A stretch of 64,000 nt of DNA from Mermis nigrescens (GCA_036768485.1 JAVLUZ010000729.1:186001-250000); one strand, 5' to 3'; positions 13,701 to 20,950 are shown, counted from the stretch's first letter. Numbers and translations are program-made. Notes: generated by a model not told the origin, from the sequence alone.

Positions 13701-14904
13701 CACTGAGGTGTAAACAAATTGCCGTAGTGAAATAAACAAATTACCGTAAGAGCTGGCCAAATTTTTAACGCAGATCAAATAAAGACATTTTTACCTATCT
13801 AATGCAGCTGGTCTTAAAATTTTATTTTCACATCAGCGGATGTTATGACGTATTGAAAAATGTAGCCTTTTTTATGGGCCACCCTGTATATCAAGGCTTA
13901 TCAAGCTGGGAATTCTGGGGAGGTGAAATTTTGAAGTGTCCTTTTTTGGACCAAAAATGGCGTTTTTGGGTCAAAATTGTCATTTTTCGTCGTTTGTGAC
14001 GATTCTTCGTCTTTCTAGAGCATAAGAACATTTAAAAAATTCGAAAAAAATCAAAAAAATAGAACAAATTGAACAAAATGTAGTCAAAAAATGAGTATAC
14101 GGTGAGAAGCGTCGAAAATTCGACGTTTTCGAGCAAATAGATAGCTAACAAGGGTTAAAACAACCTTTTTTGTACGACTCTAAAAGAGTTAAAAGAGGTT
14201 AAAGGCCGGGCTTTACACCCAACGTGTGTCTTACCCATGTATCCGAAGATGATTTCAGTTAGATACCGCTAAGGGGCGCAAGTCCCAAGGGTTTTAACCT
14301 CCGCCACACAAGTGCAGCTTCCCATTTATCGATGATGAAAGGCTGGTTGGCCTGCCGAAAAGAACTGCATCGAGGCGGAATCGAACCCGGGACCTTCAGA
14401 TCCGTACGTTAAAGTGTTTACCACTCTGCGTCTCTCTCGACTTTGCGACTCTACATATTTGAAATAACTGGTAAATCGCGAATTCTGGGGGGGGCGGAAA
14501 ACTTTTCGGGGCCCCCAAATTATCGGCCCCCGATCCACCACAGCTGACCGATTGCCAATAAAGACACTTACACAATCTAGCGTAGCTCATTTCAGCAAGG
14601 CACGCCACTGAGCCAGATCATTCCGTCAGATGACACTGACGCTGGCACGTTCATTGCGGTTATAAAAAATGGTAAACAGTCGCACAATTGCATCTTGATT
14701 CAAAAAGAGATTTTGATGGAGAACGTTGACGAATTCGCGGAAGCCGTCATGTTTTTGATGGCTTATCATTACATTTTTGATCTTCAATATTGCGCCCCGT
14801 TGACCTTAGAATTTCTGCAGCGTTCGATCGTTAAGGCCGGCTTGATGGATAAAAAGCCTAACGTCAGGATGTCGTCTTTTTTGACCGCAATTCACGCGTA
14901 CTAG
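1056..14904 (+). CDS. Uncharacterised multi-exon gene, 3' part (six exons)
   Basis: Six exons can be chained with agreeing phases: 1056-1207, 4952-5111, 7463-7632, 10338-10466, 10794-10962 and 14630-14904 (stop TAG). The first exon begins one base into a codon, so at least one exon lies upstream. About 350 residues are covered. From memory the pieces, in order, resemble a widespread family of unnamed animal proteins (cnidarians, fish, arthropods): a basic segment with a KYP motif, a Lys/Arg linker, a proline-acidic segment, an ALRR helix, and a C-terminal hydrophobic domain around YIFDLQY and LEFLQRS. I know of no function and assign none. No catalytic motif, signal peptide or membrane segment is evident. 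Introns are packed with hAT-type short elements. Seen: open frames, GT/AG sites and phase agreement. Inferred: that all six belong to one transcript. Confidence 0.7.
1369..1759 (+). mobile_element. hAT-F (subfamily 2)
   Basis: It runs from ATACATGCACGTAGGGAGG to CTTTGTGCACCTATG, with the internal hairpin GGCGCTCGGCGCC at about 1503-1514. No clear target duplication. Confidence 0.65.
1785..4412 (+). mobile_element. TTTACAC element, copy 1
   Basis: It begins near TATAACGGGACACTTCTG and shares order and wording with the copy at 22.2-25.5 kb. The body is filled with GTGTAAAG/TTTACAC motifs spaced about 100-300 bp apart. The 3' part is an inverted repeat: 3625-3855 against 4215-4412, around CTAGCAAAGAAAAATGCTC. 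No long frame is conserved between copies. It resembles a large non-autonomous DNA element. No target duplication was found. Confidence 0.65.
4460..4625 (+). mobile_element. hAT-C copy
   Basis: It starts TTACATGTAACAGTTCGAAA, continues with the GGCC-rich body and GGTCAAAAATTTTCTGACTT, and loses its right end in sequence near 4625. Confidence 0.55.
4626..4951 (+). other. AT-rich intron, nothing recognised
   Basis: Intron sequence ahead of the exon at 4952. A/T-rich, with no repeat match found by eye. Confidence 0.4.
4952..5111 (+). CDS. Uncharacterised gene, exon n+1 (basic linker, PDYLPGED)
   Basis: The acceptor is cagtattttag before 4952 and the donor is GAAA|gtacat. It encodes ANKRKRNGENFEES, then NYRPDYLPGEDE and SSLRCRDSMLIE. 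It enters in phase 0 and leaves in phase 1, matching the two-base start of the next exon. It is too short and too late in its open frame to be picked up by ORF length. The Lys/Arg run could be a nuclear-localisation-like patch, but that is only inference. Confidence 0.6.
5112..5454 (+). other. AT-rich intron with TTAA/ATTA simple sequence
   Basis: 5140-5245 is a degenerate TTAATTA tract. After it comes a short GTTTCATGCACG remnant of a hAT-B end. No gene. Confidence 0.4.
5455..5600. repeat. J repeat: palindrome CTTTGTACATGTACAAAG
   Basis: A perfect 18-bp palindrome at 5523-5540 inside a block beginning GGCATGGTTTTTTGTGTA. Related blocks occur near 15290-15410, 37760-37880, 38080-38190, 44560-44670 and, weakly, 47150-47340. 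Remains of the CGGCGC hairpin follow at about 5592. Confidence 0.55.
5613..5940 (+). mobile_element. hAT-F (subfamily 1) / hAT-C chimera
   Basis: The left part is F: CACACATTCCCATAGGGGG through the hairpin CGGCGCTTCGCGCCG (5752-5767) to CCATAAAATACCT. From about 5808 the text switches to the right half of hAT-C (TTTCTGGCCGAAAAATAC to TCATCCTCCTGATAGTACG). Confidence 0.55.
6010..6322 (+). mobile_element. hAT-B copy
   Basis: From GCACAGCACTGGAATTC through TTTTTTGGGCTCAAAAATG and GCGTTTCTGACGATTC to CCGACGATCGTGCATG. Shortened in the middle; the hairpin is lost. Confidence 0.6.
6323..6978 (+). other. AT-rich intron, no gene recognised
   Basis: 6745-6860 is a TTATTTA-type low-complexity stretch. 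The rest matches nothing else in the window by eye. Confidence 0.35.
6979..7385 (+). mobile_element. hAT-B, complete, with 8-bp target duplication
   Basis: GTCTTAAT is duplicated exactly at 6971-6978 and 7386-7393. The ends are CATACATGCACGG and AAGATCATGTATG (inverted CATACATG). The hairpin GGCGCGAAGCGCC is at 7183-7195. It defines the B family. Confidence 0.85.
7463..7632 (+). CDS. Uncharacterised gene, exon n+2 (ALRR helix)
   Basis: The acceptor is atctttttag before 7463 and the donor GTT|gtgagt is near consensus. Joining the preceding A gives IRRLNCDERKIRDLM, then TFALRRSNI and YEILPFWPAL. It enters phase 1 and leaves phase 0. A hAT-B element ends 77 bp upstream of it and a hAT-C element starts 17 bp downstream, so the exon is closely framed by transposons. 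Confidence 0.65.
7649..7851 (-). mobile_element. hAT-C, reverse orientation
   Basis: CATACATGCAACCGGG on the left, the GGCCGGGGACCCCC body, and CTATTACATGTATG on the right. No target duplication seen. It starts 17 bp after an exon donor. Confidence 0.65.
8033..8284 (+). mobile_element. hAT-B copy, internally shortened
   Basis: Starts CAGACATGCACAGCATCGG, ends AAGATCATTTACA. Flanks CACCCACG/TACCCAAG match 6 of 8. The hairpin region is deleted. Confidence 0.6.
8285..8701 (+). other. Intron with a hAT-B end fragment
   Basis: 8590-8665 has AAATTTGGGGGGTGAAACC and CCCTCAAGATCATGTTT, a B right end. The remainder is AT-rich and unassigned. Confidence 0.4.
8702..8964 (-). mobile_element. hAT-A with perfect 8-bp duplication
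   Basis: CTTGCGAT is repeated at 8694-8701 and 8965-8972. Ends CACACGTGGAG and GCCAACCTATG. The body contains the family core GATAGTGCTCGATGAGAAAC (written in reverse orientation). Confidence 0.85.
9018..9426 (-). mobile_element. hAT-B, reverse orientation
   Basis: CATACATGATCTGGGG, then the hairpin GGCGCATCGCGCC at 9192-9204, then GATAGAGCATCGTTAGAAAC and a right end near GATGCGCATG. Confidence 0.65.
9511..9684. mobile_element. hAT-I, complete, with perfect duplication
   Basis: Perfect 10-bp terminal inverted repeat CAGGCACGTA/TACGTGCCTG. AACATCCG is duplicated at 9503-9510 and 9685-9692. 174 bp; the body has TCGGAAAAATA and TATTTTTGGCC. Confidence 0.85.
9837..10290 (-). mobile_element. 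hAT-C interrupted by hAT-A
   Basis: C text runs from GGCTTGGGCGATCGTCAC to GAAGCCAAAAATG, then resumes after the A element at CCCTCCCCCGATTTTC and ends CCGTTGCATGTCT. Confidence 0.6.
9916..10147 (-). mobile_element. hAT-A nested in hAT-C
   Basis: Ends CACACCCGGGCGTGG and GCATACGTATG, with the core GGATACTACTCGATGAG. The target duplication is degraded (CTTCTCAC/CTTCAAAC). Confidence 0.65.
10338..10466 (+). CDS. Uncharacterised gene, exon n+3
   Basis: The acceptor is gtcttttgtcctag, with a good pyrimidine tract, and the donor is GACAAA|gtaaga. It encodes 43 residues in phase 0, beginning AEDEFFRLTAIRLRNVW and ending CKRRKTGGELDK. It is charged and helical-looking, with no recognised motif. 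The following intron holds a 170-bp ATT microsatellite. Confidence 0.65.
10533..10702 (+). repeat. (ATT)n microsatellite
   Basis: About 170 bp of TTA repeats with few interruptions, in an intron between two exons of the uncharacterised gene. Poly-Leu and poly-Ile frames across it are artefacts. Confidence 0.95.
10794..10962 (+). CDS. Uncharacterised gene, exon n+4
   Basis: The acceptor is tcgtctttag and the donor ATAA|gtaagt is perfect consensus. It encodes NVTGYIAEHTDALMRKRC through FFNEEISQYCRFYE to FKAMYYI. It enters phase 0 and leaves phase 1; the leftover A plus AT of the next exon makes an Asn codon. An internal GAG|gtgaat donor is also possible but would break phase with the last exon. 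A hAT-B copy starts 12 bp after the donor. Confidence 0.65.
10975..11283 (+). mobile_element. hAT-B copy, right end eroded
   Basis: Starts CAGATATGCATAGCATGG. The body has CGCTTTTTTTATCAGAAACG and TTTCTGACGATAATTC. The hairpin is lost. Begins 12 bp after an exon donor. Confidence 0.55.
11320..11784 (+). mobile_element. hAT-B nested in hAT-C
   Basis: Ends CATACATACACAGC and ATATCGTGTATG; flanks GTCCCCTC/GTCCACGC match 6 of 8. Hairpin GGCGCGAAGCGCC at 11537-11549. A 50-bp internal block (GCACTTTTGAGCAAATAGAG...) is tandemly duplicated near 11560-11655. Confidence 0.7.
11793..11896 (+). mobile_element. hAT-A, internally deleted, nested in hAT-C
   Basis: Starts CATACATGAGCAGCACCAAA, ends CACGCTCATGTGTG. 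Only both termini remain, joined by unrelated sequence. Confidence 0.5.
12252..13067 (+). mobile_element. Composite hAT-C (two fused copies) carrying hAT-F
   Basis: C text is read twice: left end CATGCATGTAACGGTCC at 12252, then a second body from about 12409 to CTTACATGTATG. Flanks TATAGTAT (12244-12251) and TAAAGTAT (13068-13075) match 7 of 8, so the composite moved or inserted as one unit. Confidence 0.65.
12599..13047 (+). mobile_element. hAT-F (subfamily 1), complete, perfect duplication
   Basis: ATACCCCT is repeated at 12591-12598 and 13048-13055. Ends CACACATTCCCATAG and GGGAAACTATG are imperfect inverted repeats. Hairpin CGGCGCTTCGCGCC at 12741-12754. 449 bp, inside hAT-C. Confidence 0.85.
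13286..13886. mobile_element. Foldback element with CAGGGTGGCC ends
   Basis: About 600 bp. Long imperfect inverted repeats of roughly 150 bp begin CAGGGTGGCC at both ends and continue with matching AAAAGGCTACATT, GTCATAAC and GGCTGCATT-type blocks. The flanks are TATAT-rich, so the target duplication is ambiguous (ATAT or TATA). No coding capacity is evident. Confidence 0.7.
13913..14560 (+). mobile_element. hAT-B interrupted by a SINE
   Basis: The body starts at GGGAATTCTGGGGAGGTG. The hairpin is degenerate (GTGAGAAGCGTCGAAAATT, about 14102). The SINE interrupts it at 14183-14445, and the right part (AATCGCGAATTCTGGGG) continues to about 14560. The left terminus is lost. Confidence 0.6.
14183..14445 (-). 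mobile_element. tRNA-derived SINE
   Basis: On the minus strand the 5' end carries an A-box-like GTGGTAAACAC and a B box, GGTTCGATTCC (14367-14377). A conserved body follows, ending near the + strand gttaaaagaggttaaagg. CGACTCTA is duplicated at 14175-14182 and 14446-14453. It has interrupted a hAT-B copy. The tRNA part is not a functional tRNA: there is no acceptor stem pairing. Confidence 0.8.
14630..14904 (+). CDS. Uncharacterised gene, last exon (YIFDLQY / LEFLQRS domain)
   Basis: The acceptor is attccgtcag before 14630. It encodes DTDAGTFIAVIKNGKQ, then DEFAEAVMFLMAYHYIF, then LTLEFLQRSIVKAGL, ending HAY and TAG at 14902-14904. The hydrophobic helix followed by F-Q-R is the most recognisable part of the unnamed family. 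The open frame could be extended upstream of the acceptor, but phase agreement with the preceding exon favours this start. Confidence 0.7.
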
Positions 14905-14935
14905 AAACAGCCGCATTCTGGGATCTGGTTGGGGT

Positions 14936-15105
14936 CAGGCAGGTATCTCTCGGGGGATGGGGGGTCGGCCCCCCAAATTCAGGAAAATTGGAAAAATAGG
15001 ACTTCTTAAACGTTATTTTGTGCCATTTTTGGCCTTTTTTGGCTTAGTTTCCCCGAAAATTGGTGTTGGCCCCCCTCCAAAATAAGACGGCCAGCTACTT
15101 GCCTG
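14936..15105. mobile_element. hAT-I, second copy
   Basis: Ends CAGGCAGGTA and TACTTGCCTG. Flanks GTTGGGGT/GTCGGGGT match 7 of 8. 170 bp, placed 31 bp after a stop codon, hence probably in the 3' UTR. Confidence 0.8.
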
Positions 15106-15443
15106 GTCGGGGTAAAACTGGCTCAAATAAAAAAGCCATTCAATTCAGGGGTCTATTGATTTTTTGGCGATCTGCCAAATTCTCTGGGTTCTAAATCCCC
15201 CGAATTCCCCATGCCATGCACGGGCAAGGTAGAGGTGGCTAGAGGGTGGCGAAATCCAGGAATGGTTTTATAGTGAATTGTGGTTATTGCTTTCTGTACA
15301 AGGCCACTTTGTACACGCACAAAGACGATCCCAAAAAGTCAATGTACATTCTGTACATATAAATTTTACGGTACTATAGTATGGTACAGTAGACGTTGTG
15401 TGGGATAAACTGGCTTTGCTGACCCTTATGAGCGAAGTTTAGC
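15106..15443 (+). other. Fragments: hAT-B right end and a J repeat
   Basis: 15140-15215 reads like a B right end (GGCGATCTGCCAAATTCT). 15290-15410 is a J block (CACTTTGTACACGCACAAAG). No gene. Confidence 0.4.
15126..15131 (+). terminator. Possible poly(A) signal of the uncharacterised gene
   Basis: An AATAAA lies 222 bp after the stop codon, just beyond a hAT-I element that would then sit in the 3' UTR. In sequence this AT-rich a chance hexamer is common. Confidence 0.25.
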
Positions 15444-16092
15444 CAGGGGCGGATTTAAGGGGGGCGGGGGCGGCCGCCCCCCCCCCATTGGCCAAAAATA
15501 TTTGGCGAGATAAAGAATGGATATCCAATTCGCAATGATTTTTGGCCGTCAGTGACCATAAATTCTCAAATTTTTCCGGCGCTACGCGCCGGATGATATC
15601 TATTAATGACATTTATTTACTTTTTTGGCGACCTGGAAGCCATTTTCTGTTCTTGTTGGTTGCAAAACAATTTTAACAGCAGAAACGGCTATTTTTGCAT
15701 AGTTTTCTTCTAGTTTCGATTAAAAATTTCGATGTTTCGCATCAAATGCTATAAATACAGGAAATCAAGCAGTAAATCATGCTACTAGATGTCTATCCGC
15801 CTTAATTTCACAAGTTTTCCGGCGCTTCGTGCCAGATTTTTGTTAAAGTCAATGAAATATAATGATTTTTTCGCACAAAATTGTCAAAAATTTAAGAATT
15901 AAAAAAATATATTGCATCAAAAGTGATTTTATGTAAAAGTATACAATGTAAAACACCGAAAAAAGGCTATTTCGCGCGTTGAGGGCAAATTTTTGTACCT
16001 ATTTTTGACTGTGTTTGGAATAGTTGGGATACCGCCCCCTAGCTTAGGAAAATCGCCCCCCCTTGCTTAGGGAAATCCTAGATCCGCCACTG
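15444..16092. mobile_element. hAT-H, long copy with perfect duplication
   Basis: AGTTTAGC is duplicated at 15436-15443 and 16093-16100. Terminal inverted repeats CAGGGGCGGAT and ATCCGCCACTG. 649 bp, two hairpins (CGGCGCTACGCGCCG at about 15577 and GGCGCTTCGTGCC at about 15821). No coding region. Confidence 0.88.
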
Positions 16093-16223
16093 AGTTTAGC
16101 CAATTTATGGGTTCCTAACGATGAGAAATATAATAATTTGTTGTATGGCGGGAAGCGCCGGAAAATTTTGATATTTTTACCATCTTTTCAGGTACAATTT
16201 TCGGCATTTCTTCGTAGTAAGCT

Positions 16224-16399
16224 CAGGGGCGGAATTAGGAGGGGGCGGCCGCCCATCTCATTGGCCCAAAATAGTGCGCAAAATTAAGCATTTTTGAGCG
16301 GCTTTTTGGCTTAAAACGGCTAATTTTTCCGCCCAAGTCAGGGTTTCGCCTCCCCTTAGGGGTACGGCTCCCTTTAGGAAAATCCTAGATCCGCCACTG
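16224..16399. mobile_element. hAT-H, short copy with perfect duplication
   Basis: AGTAAGCT is duplicated at 16216-16223 and 16400-16407. Ends CAGGGGCGGAA and ATCCGCCACTG. 176 bp, an internal-deletion derivative of the longer copy 132 bp upstream. Confidence 0.88.
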
Positions 16400-16658
16400 A
16401 GTAAGCTCCAAAATTGTCTTAATGCATCTTTCATTTTCCCAAAATCACGTGACAGTGTTGGATTTTCCGGAACGTTAGGTAGGGGCAATACCCCTCTTCT
16501 CACCTCAACCTATGCCATGTGTGCCCCATGCTCATGTAGGGCTTGGCTTGGTGCGACATGCGTACTTGTCGACTTGAAGAATTATTTGTTTCTTGAAAAT
16601 TATTCATAAATTAGTTAAATTATTACATTTCTCGTTTCTCTTCTTGGCGATTTGGAAG

Positions 16659-16843
16659 CATAGGTGGGCAGCACCGAAATTCTGGGGGTGCAAGATTTTT
16701 AAAGGTCAAAAAATGGCCTTAAAAATGGTGATATGGCGAAAAACACCATTTTTTAACGCTTCTCATCGAGCACTATCCATTGGCATCAAAAAATTGCGAA
16801 AAAAATTAAAACTGAATTTTGCCCCCCCTCACGCCCACGTGTG
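16659..16843 (+). mobile_element. hAT-A with perfect duplication
   Basis: TTTGGAAG is repeated at 16651-16658 and 16844-16851. Starts CATAGGTGGGCAGCACC, ends CACGCCCACGTGTG. Core CGAGCACTATCCATTGGC. Confidence 0.85.
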
Positions 16844-16851
16844 TTTGGAAG

Positions 16852-17245
16852 CCGTTTTCTTACCAGATTTGACAAGATAGGAACTTGTTCATCCAATATT
16901 ACCAAAAATTTTGAATTTTTTGTAGAAAATCCAGAATCAGATTTGAATTGCGGATTTGTCGACGTATTTTTGACTATTTGAGGGAAAGTTAGGGCACTGA
17001 TTTAGCATTCACTTACATAAACGCTTTGTCCGTCACGTCAGTGTACTAAGAACCGCGACTGTTGATTTTTTATTCGTTGATATGTAATATGACGTGGTGT
17101 TTAATTGTCTAATTTTGTGCACAATGTACTATAAGGCATTTTTTGTTTTACTGCTTTTAAGGTCAATTAATATAATTAATATGCACCGTTTCACTGTTCT
17201 TATTTAGTATAGTCTAGATATGTGTAATTAATATAATGAATGTGC
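16852..17245 (+). other. AT-rich, nothing recognised
   Basis: No repeat, exon or RNA gene recognised between the hAT-A and hAT-C copies. Confidence 0.35.
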
Positions 17246-17713
17246 ACCACGGCTGGATATTCTGGGTGGGTTGCCCGGCCATTTTTAGGGGGAGGGGCGG
17301 CGCGGGGGTTAACGACCTACAGTTTTTGGCCAAAACGGCCAAAGCACGTGGAAACGTCCAAAAAATTCATTTTTTCCAAAAACGGGTTGAGAGGGTCAAA
17401 CATTTCTGGCTTTGATGGTTGATGGACAATCAACATAAGATGGGGATCACACCCGTGCGTGGGGGGGGAGAATTGGGGTACTCACCCTCCAGAAGGCCAA
17501 ATAGCAAAATACCCCCCCTGCAGAATTCAATTTTTGAAATTTTTTGTTTTTTTTTGCAATTTTTGGATGCCAGATGAAAAATTGTGTTTTTTTGCTATAC
17601 CACCATTCTTAAGACCATTTTTTAACTTTTGAAAAAATCTTGCACCCCCTCCACCAGAATTTTGGCGCTGCCCACATATGTTGGGGATTCCCCATCTCCC
17701 TGTTACATGTATA
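17246..17713 (+). mobile_element. hAT-C interrupted by hAT-A
   Basis: C body GGCCATTTTTAGGGGGAGG to GACAATCAACATAAGATGG, interrupted, then GGGGATTCCCCATCTCCC and TGTTACATGTATATG. Confidence 0.65.
17448..17680 (-). mobile_element. hAT-A nested in hAT-C at GGGGATCCCC
   Basis: Flanks ATGGGGAT/TTGGGGAT (7 of 8) at 17440-17447 and 17681-17688. Ends CACACCCGTGCGTGG and GCCCACATATG. Confidence 0.75.
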
Positions 17714-18671
17714 TGTGCATCATTTCGAAAGAAAGGTTTTTTATTTTGCTCTGAGCTTAATCGATATAGTTACCTAAAGGTAGTCAACGTGCTTATTTCC
17801 ATACGTTAGGGAACGATCTAGAGAAGGAATAAAACAGAATCTTCTGATATCTACTGCACTTTTCTGTTTCTCCGAAAAATCATTGAAAAAAGACCTAAAT
17901 GAAGCTGAAGTAATCGCATTCGAAATTAATGACAAATTACTGCACTCAGCAGCAAATTTCATTTAAAAAGCGCCAAAATTTCACATAGATAATGTCATCA
18001 AGTGGTTTTTTACCTCGTCTTCGTGCACAATCTGTGCCTTTTAAGATTTTTTAGATTACGCCTCTTTTATCCTGTCGCTGAAATGCATCCTCATTTTTAT
18101 TATCCTGCCTTTTATGCGCACTTTCGTTCAGATTTATGAGGTAGTTACGTCGTTGGTGACCTAACATTTTCGTCATGTATGCGCGTTTATCGTTTAACTG
18201 TTCTTTTTTGGCGTTTGTGTCGTCTATGAAGAAGGCTTTATACATGTAAATATAAAAAATAGCGTCAAAATTCAATTCCTATTGAGTCTGTCGATTTGGG
18301 AGTCCGCCGGATTCTGAGGGTGGTCCAGGCCACAGCCCCTCCGCGCCAATTTGCGGTCTGCTCGAGTTTGAGATGCACAGCATGGCCGGTCGGGGGGGGT
18401 GAAACATTGAGCTTTTCGGGCTTAAATGACCTCAAAAACTGGTATAAACGCTAAAGTAGCGTTAAAATTGTAAGTGAGGCGACACTTATATGCTCATCGA
18501 CATCTGAGCTATTTTGAGCTCTCTTCTTTGCGCTCAAACCGTACGTTTGATGTTTCATCTCTAGATAAAGTAGCGAAATATCTCTTTTGGTTGAGCACTG
18601 GTCTGGTGCGAGCACATATTTTAGGCCGCCAGACACTTACCATTGGCAGCACTCAATTTTCCCAGTAGGAC
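17714..18671 (+). other. Intergenic, with one hAT-B start fragment
   Basis: 18372-18440 reads GATGCACAGCATGGCC and GGGGTGAAACATTG, a B left end. The rest is unassigned and shows no convincing exon. Confidence 0.35.
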
Positions 18672-18944
18672 CATACGTGGGCAGCAAGAAATGTCTGGGG
18701 GGGGTGCAAGATTTTTTGAAGATCAAAAAATGGCCTCAAAAATGGTGGTATGGCAATAAAAACACCATATTTCGACGTTTCTCATCAAGCACTATCCATT
18801 GGCATCAAAAAATTGCGAAAAAAACGAAAAAATTTTCAAAAATTAAATTCTGGGGGGTATTTTGATTTCTGGGGGGGGGTATTTTGGTTTCTGGGGGGGG
18901 GTATTTTGGTTTCTGGGGGTGCATACCCCCCACGCCCAGGTGTA
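18672..18944 (+). mobile_element. hAT-A with internal 30-bp repeats
   Basis: AGTAGGAC is duplicated exactly at 18664-18671 and 18945-18952. Starts CATACGTGGGCAGC. Near its right end the unit GGGGTATTTTGGTTTCTGGG is tandemly repeated about three times (18850-18920). Confidence 0.85.
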
Positions 18945-18952
18945 AGTAGGAC

Positions 18953-19364
18953 TAACAAAACTACGTTATCAAAACATCACTGGTCAATTTGGAGCACTTT
19001 CGAAGAACATTTTTGTGTTTCTAACAAAAGTTTTGCTTTTCTGTTTTAATGCGTCGTTTCATTATGAATTGCTGTATGTAGTGCAGTCGAGCTAAGATTC
19101 TAATCATTATTAATTTGAGTACTGTGCAGCATGAATAGTGATCGACCCTTGCAGCACTTCTAGCAAGCGTTGGGACTGCGAAGGTCATAACCAAGGAAAC
19201 TTTCCATCCAGTCTCGGAACTGTAGCAGGAAAATTCTCATTTGCCACAGGAAAAGCCAATTCAGGGTAATAGCTTATCTACTATTCACAAATATATCTTA
19301 AAATAACAATCATGCAATCACATCAGATCGCTTCAAGGTTATCAGTCGAACATCAAACTCTTGA
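18953..19364 (+). other. Nothing recognised
   Basis: No exon, repeat or RNA gene recognised. Confidence 0.3.
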
Positions 19365-19790
19365 TCTTTTAACCCTACTTTTACCGAGCTCTAGATCCTT
19401 GATCTAGTTGCCTGTTTTTGCAGTTTACTGTAAGACCATAAATTCTTGTGTGGCAAACTTCTCAGTACCCTCTTTTTTTACTGCAACATGTTTTATTGAG
19501 CAAAAGAAAACGTATTGACGTATATTTTATTAGAAAAGCTTGATTTCATGATTTTATAGCATGTGTTACGCGTGTTGCAGATCGTATTTCTTACACATTT
19601 TTGAATGTTCAAATGCATTTTTTTTAATTGATTTTCAGTTTTGTGCAAACTTAATGACATTTTTGAATTTCTCATGATTTTGGCTACCAGAAATATGTAT
19701 TTTTATTCATTTTTGTTATCTTCCCAATGACTAGATTTTCGATCTAGACCTTGGTAAAACTAGGGTGCTTGACCCCTTGGTAACAGGATT
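19365..19790. repeat. Inverted-repeat pair, possible foldback element
   Basis: CCCTACTTTTACCGAGCTCT at about 19373 is matched in inverted orientation by a block near 19735-19765 (AGACCTTGGTAAAACTAGGG), each extended by AGATC. About 20 of 25 positions agree. The internal part is unassigned. Confidence 0.4.
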
Positions 19791-20272
19791 GTTAATCAAG
19801 GAGTCATTATACATAGCACGTGCTCGTCCCAATCTCAACAATAATGTTTCATCATATCCTTTGAATTTGTTTCCCACCTTTTCATTTTCTTTTAGTTAAT
19901 CTATCATAATTCTCTTCATAACGCAATGGTAGGTTTAAATTTTTCTCTTGGTTTACAACTCTCGCTTAGCAAGCTCATTTTTCAAAACTATTTCATGGCA
20001 AACAGTCGTGTTATGCTTCATTGAATTTTGGGCATCTATGATTCAATTTTTGAAAATTCTTAGAATTTATGCACGAAGTTATGTAAAACAGACTATACGT
20101 GGGCACGCTCAGATCTCTCAGGGTCAATTGACTTTCCTGGAACCTGCAAGTTCTGTGGTCCATATGACTATAGATGCAGAGCGTGGTCGATCTGGGCAGG
20201 GGTTAATAATTGTGCCTTTTAGGCAAAATGTCTTCAAAAACTTGGATAAAGGCTAAAATTTTCTCTTTTTAG
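19791..20272 (+). other. Nothing recognised
   Basis: Contains a possible hAT-B start trace near 20175 (AGATGCAGAGCGTGG). No gene. Confidence 0.3.
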
Positions 20273-20323
20273 GAAACACTAGCAAATGGGCGCTTCGCTG
20301 CCCCATCTGCTAGAGTGTTTGTG
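20273..20323. repeat. Hairpin: long-stem GGGC..GCCC palindrome
   Basis: AAACACTAGCA..ATGGGC pairs with GCCCCAT.TGCTAGAGTGTTT around a GCTTCGCT loop, with small bulges. About 17 paired positions. Its loop end resembles the GGCGCTTCGCGCC hairpins found in the hAT-type elements. Confidence 0.6.
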
Positions 20324-20479
20324 AACAAATAATATCTTAACCAGTAATTAGTATAAAAAATTGAATGACTCTGCAATAAATCGGCCAGCGGTTTTTATAT
20401 TTTTTATATCTAGCTGAGCTGCCCGGCGTTGCCCTGGCTGAACTTGGCCTGATAGCTGTATGAGATTGAGATGTCTCTT

Positions 20480-20950
20480 GTATTTTTTTTATTTTTCGGG
20501 ACTTTTGATGTTTTTGGGATATTTCTAAAAAATTGTTGGTAAAAATATATTGTATTTTTTAAATTTTTTAAAACCGTCTTTTGTCAACCATTTCTTTGAT
20601 TAAATCCATATTTCTGACGTTATAGAATGGTTCTGAGAATCCTTTATCCAAAATCATATTTTTGATGTTCTGGGATGTTCTGGAAATTATACCATTAGAT
20701 GGTTTAGGATGTTTAAAATTTTGTTTGATCATAACCATATTTTTAACGTTTTGGAATATTAAAAAAAACTTTTTGGTCCAAAACCATACTTTTGATGTTT
20801 TTGGTGCTTTAAAAATTTTTTTTGGTCAAAACCATATTTTATATGTTTTGGGGTGTTTAAAAATTTTTTTTGGTCAAAACCATTTTTTTTGATGTTTTTG
20901 GGATGTTTAAGATTTTTTTGGTGCAAAACCATATTTTTGATGTTTTGGGA
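20480..20950 (+). repeat. Minisatellite 1, unit about 50-60 bp
   Basis: Degenerate head-to-tail copies built from AAAACCATATTTTTGATG, TTTTGGG.TGTTTAAAA and TTTTTTTTGGTC, roughly seven or eight units. Confidence 0.75.

Noticed and set aside
14360..14445. tRNA gene on the minus strand
   Set aside because: A and B boxes are present but acceptor and anticodon stems do not pair, and a SINE body follows. Annotated as a SINE.
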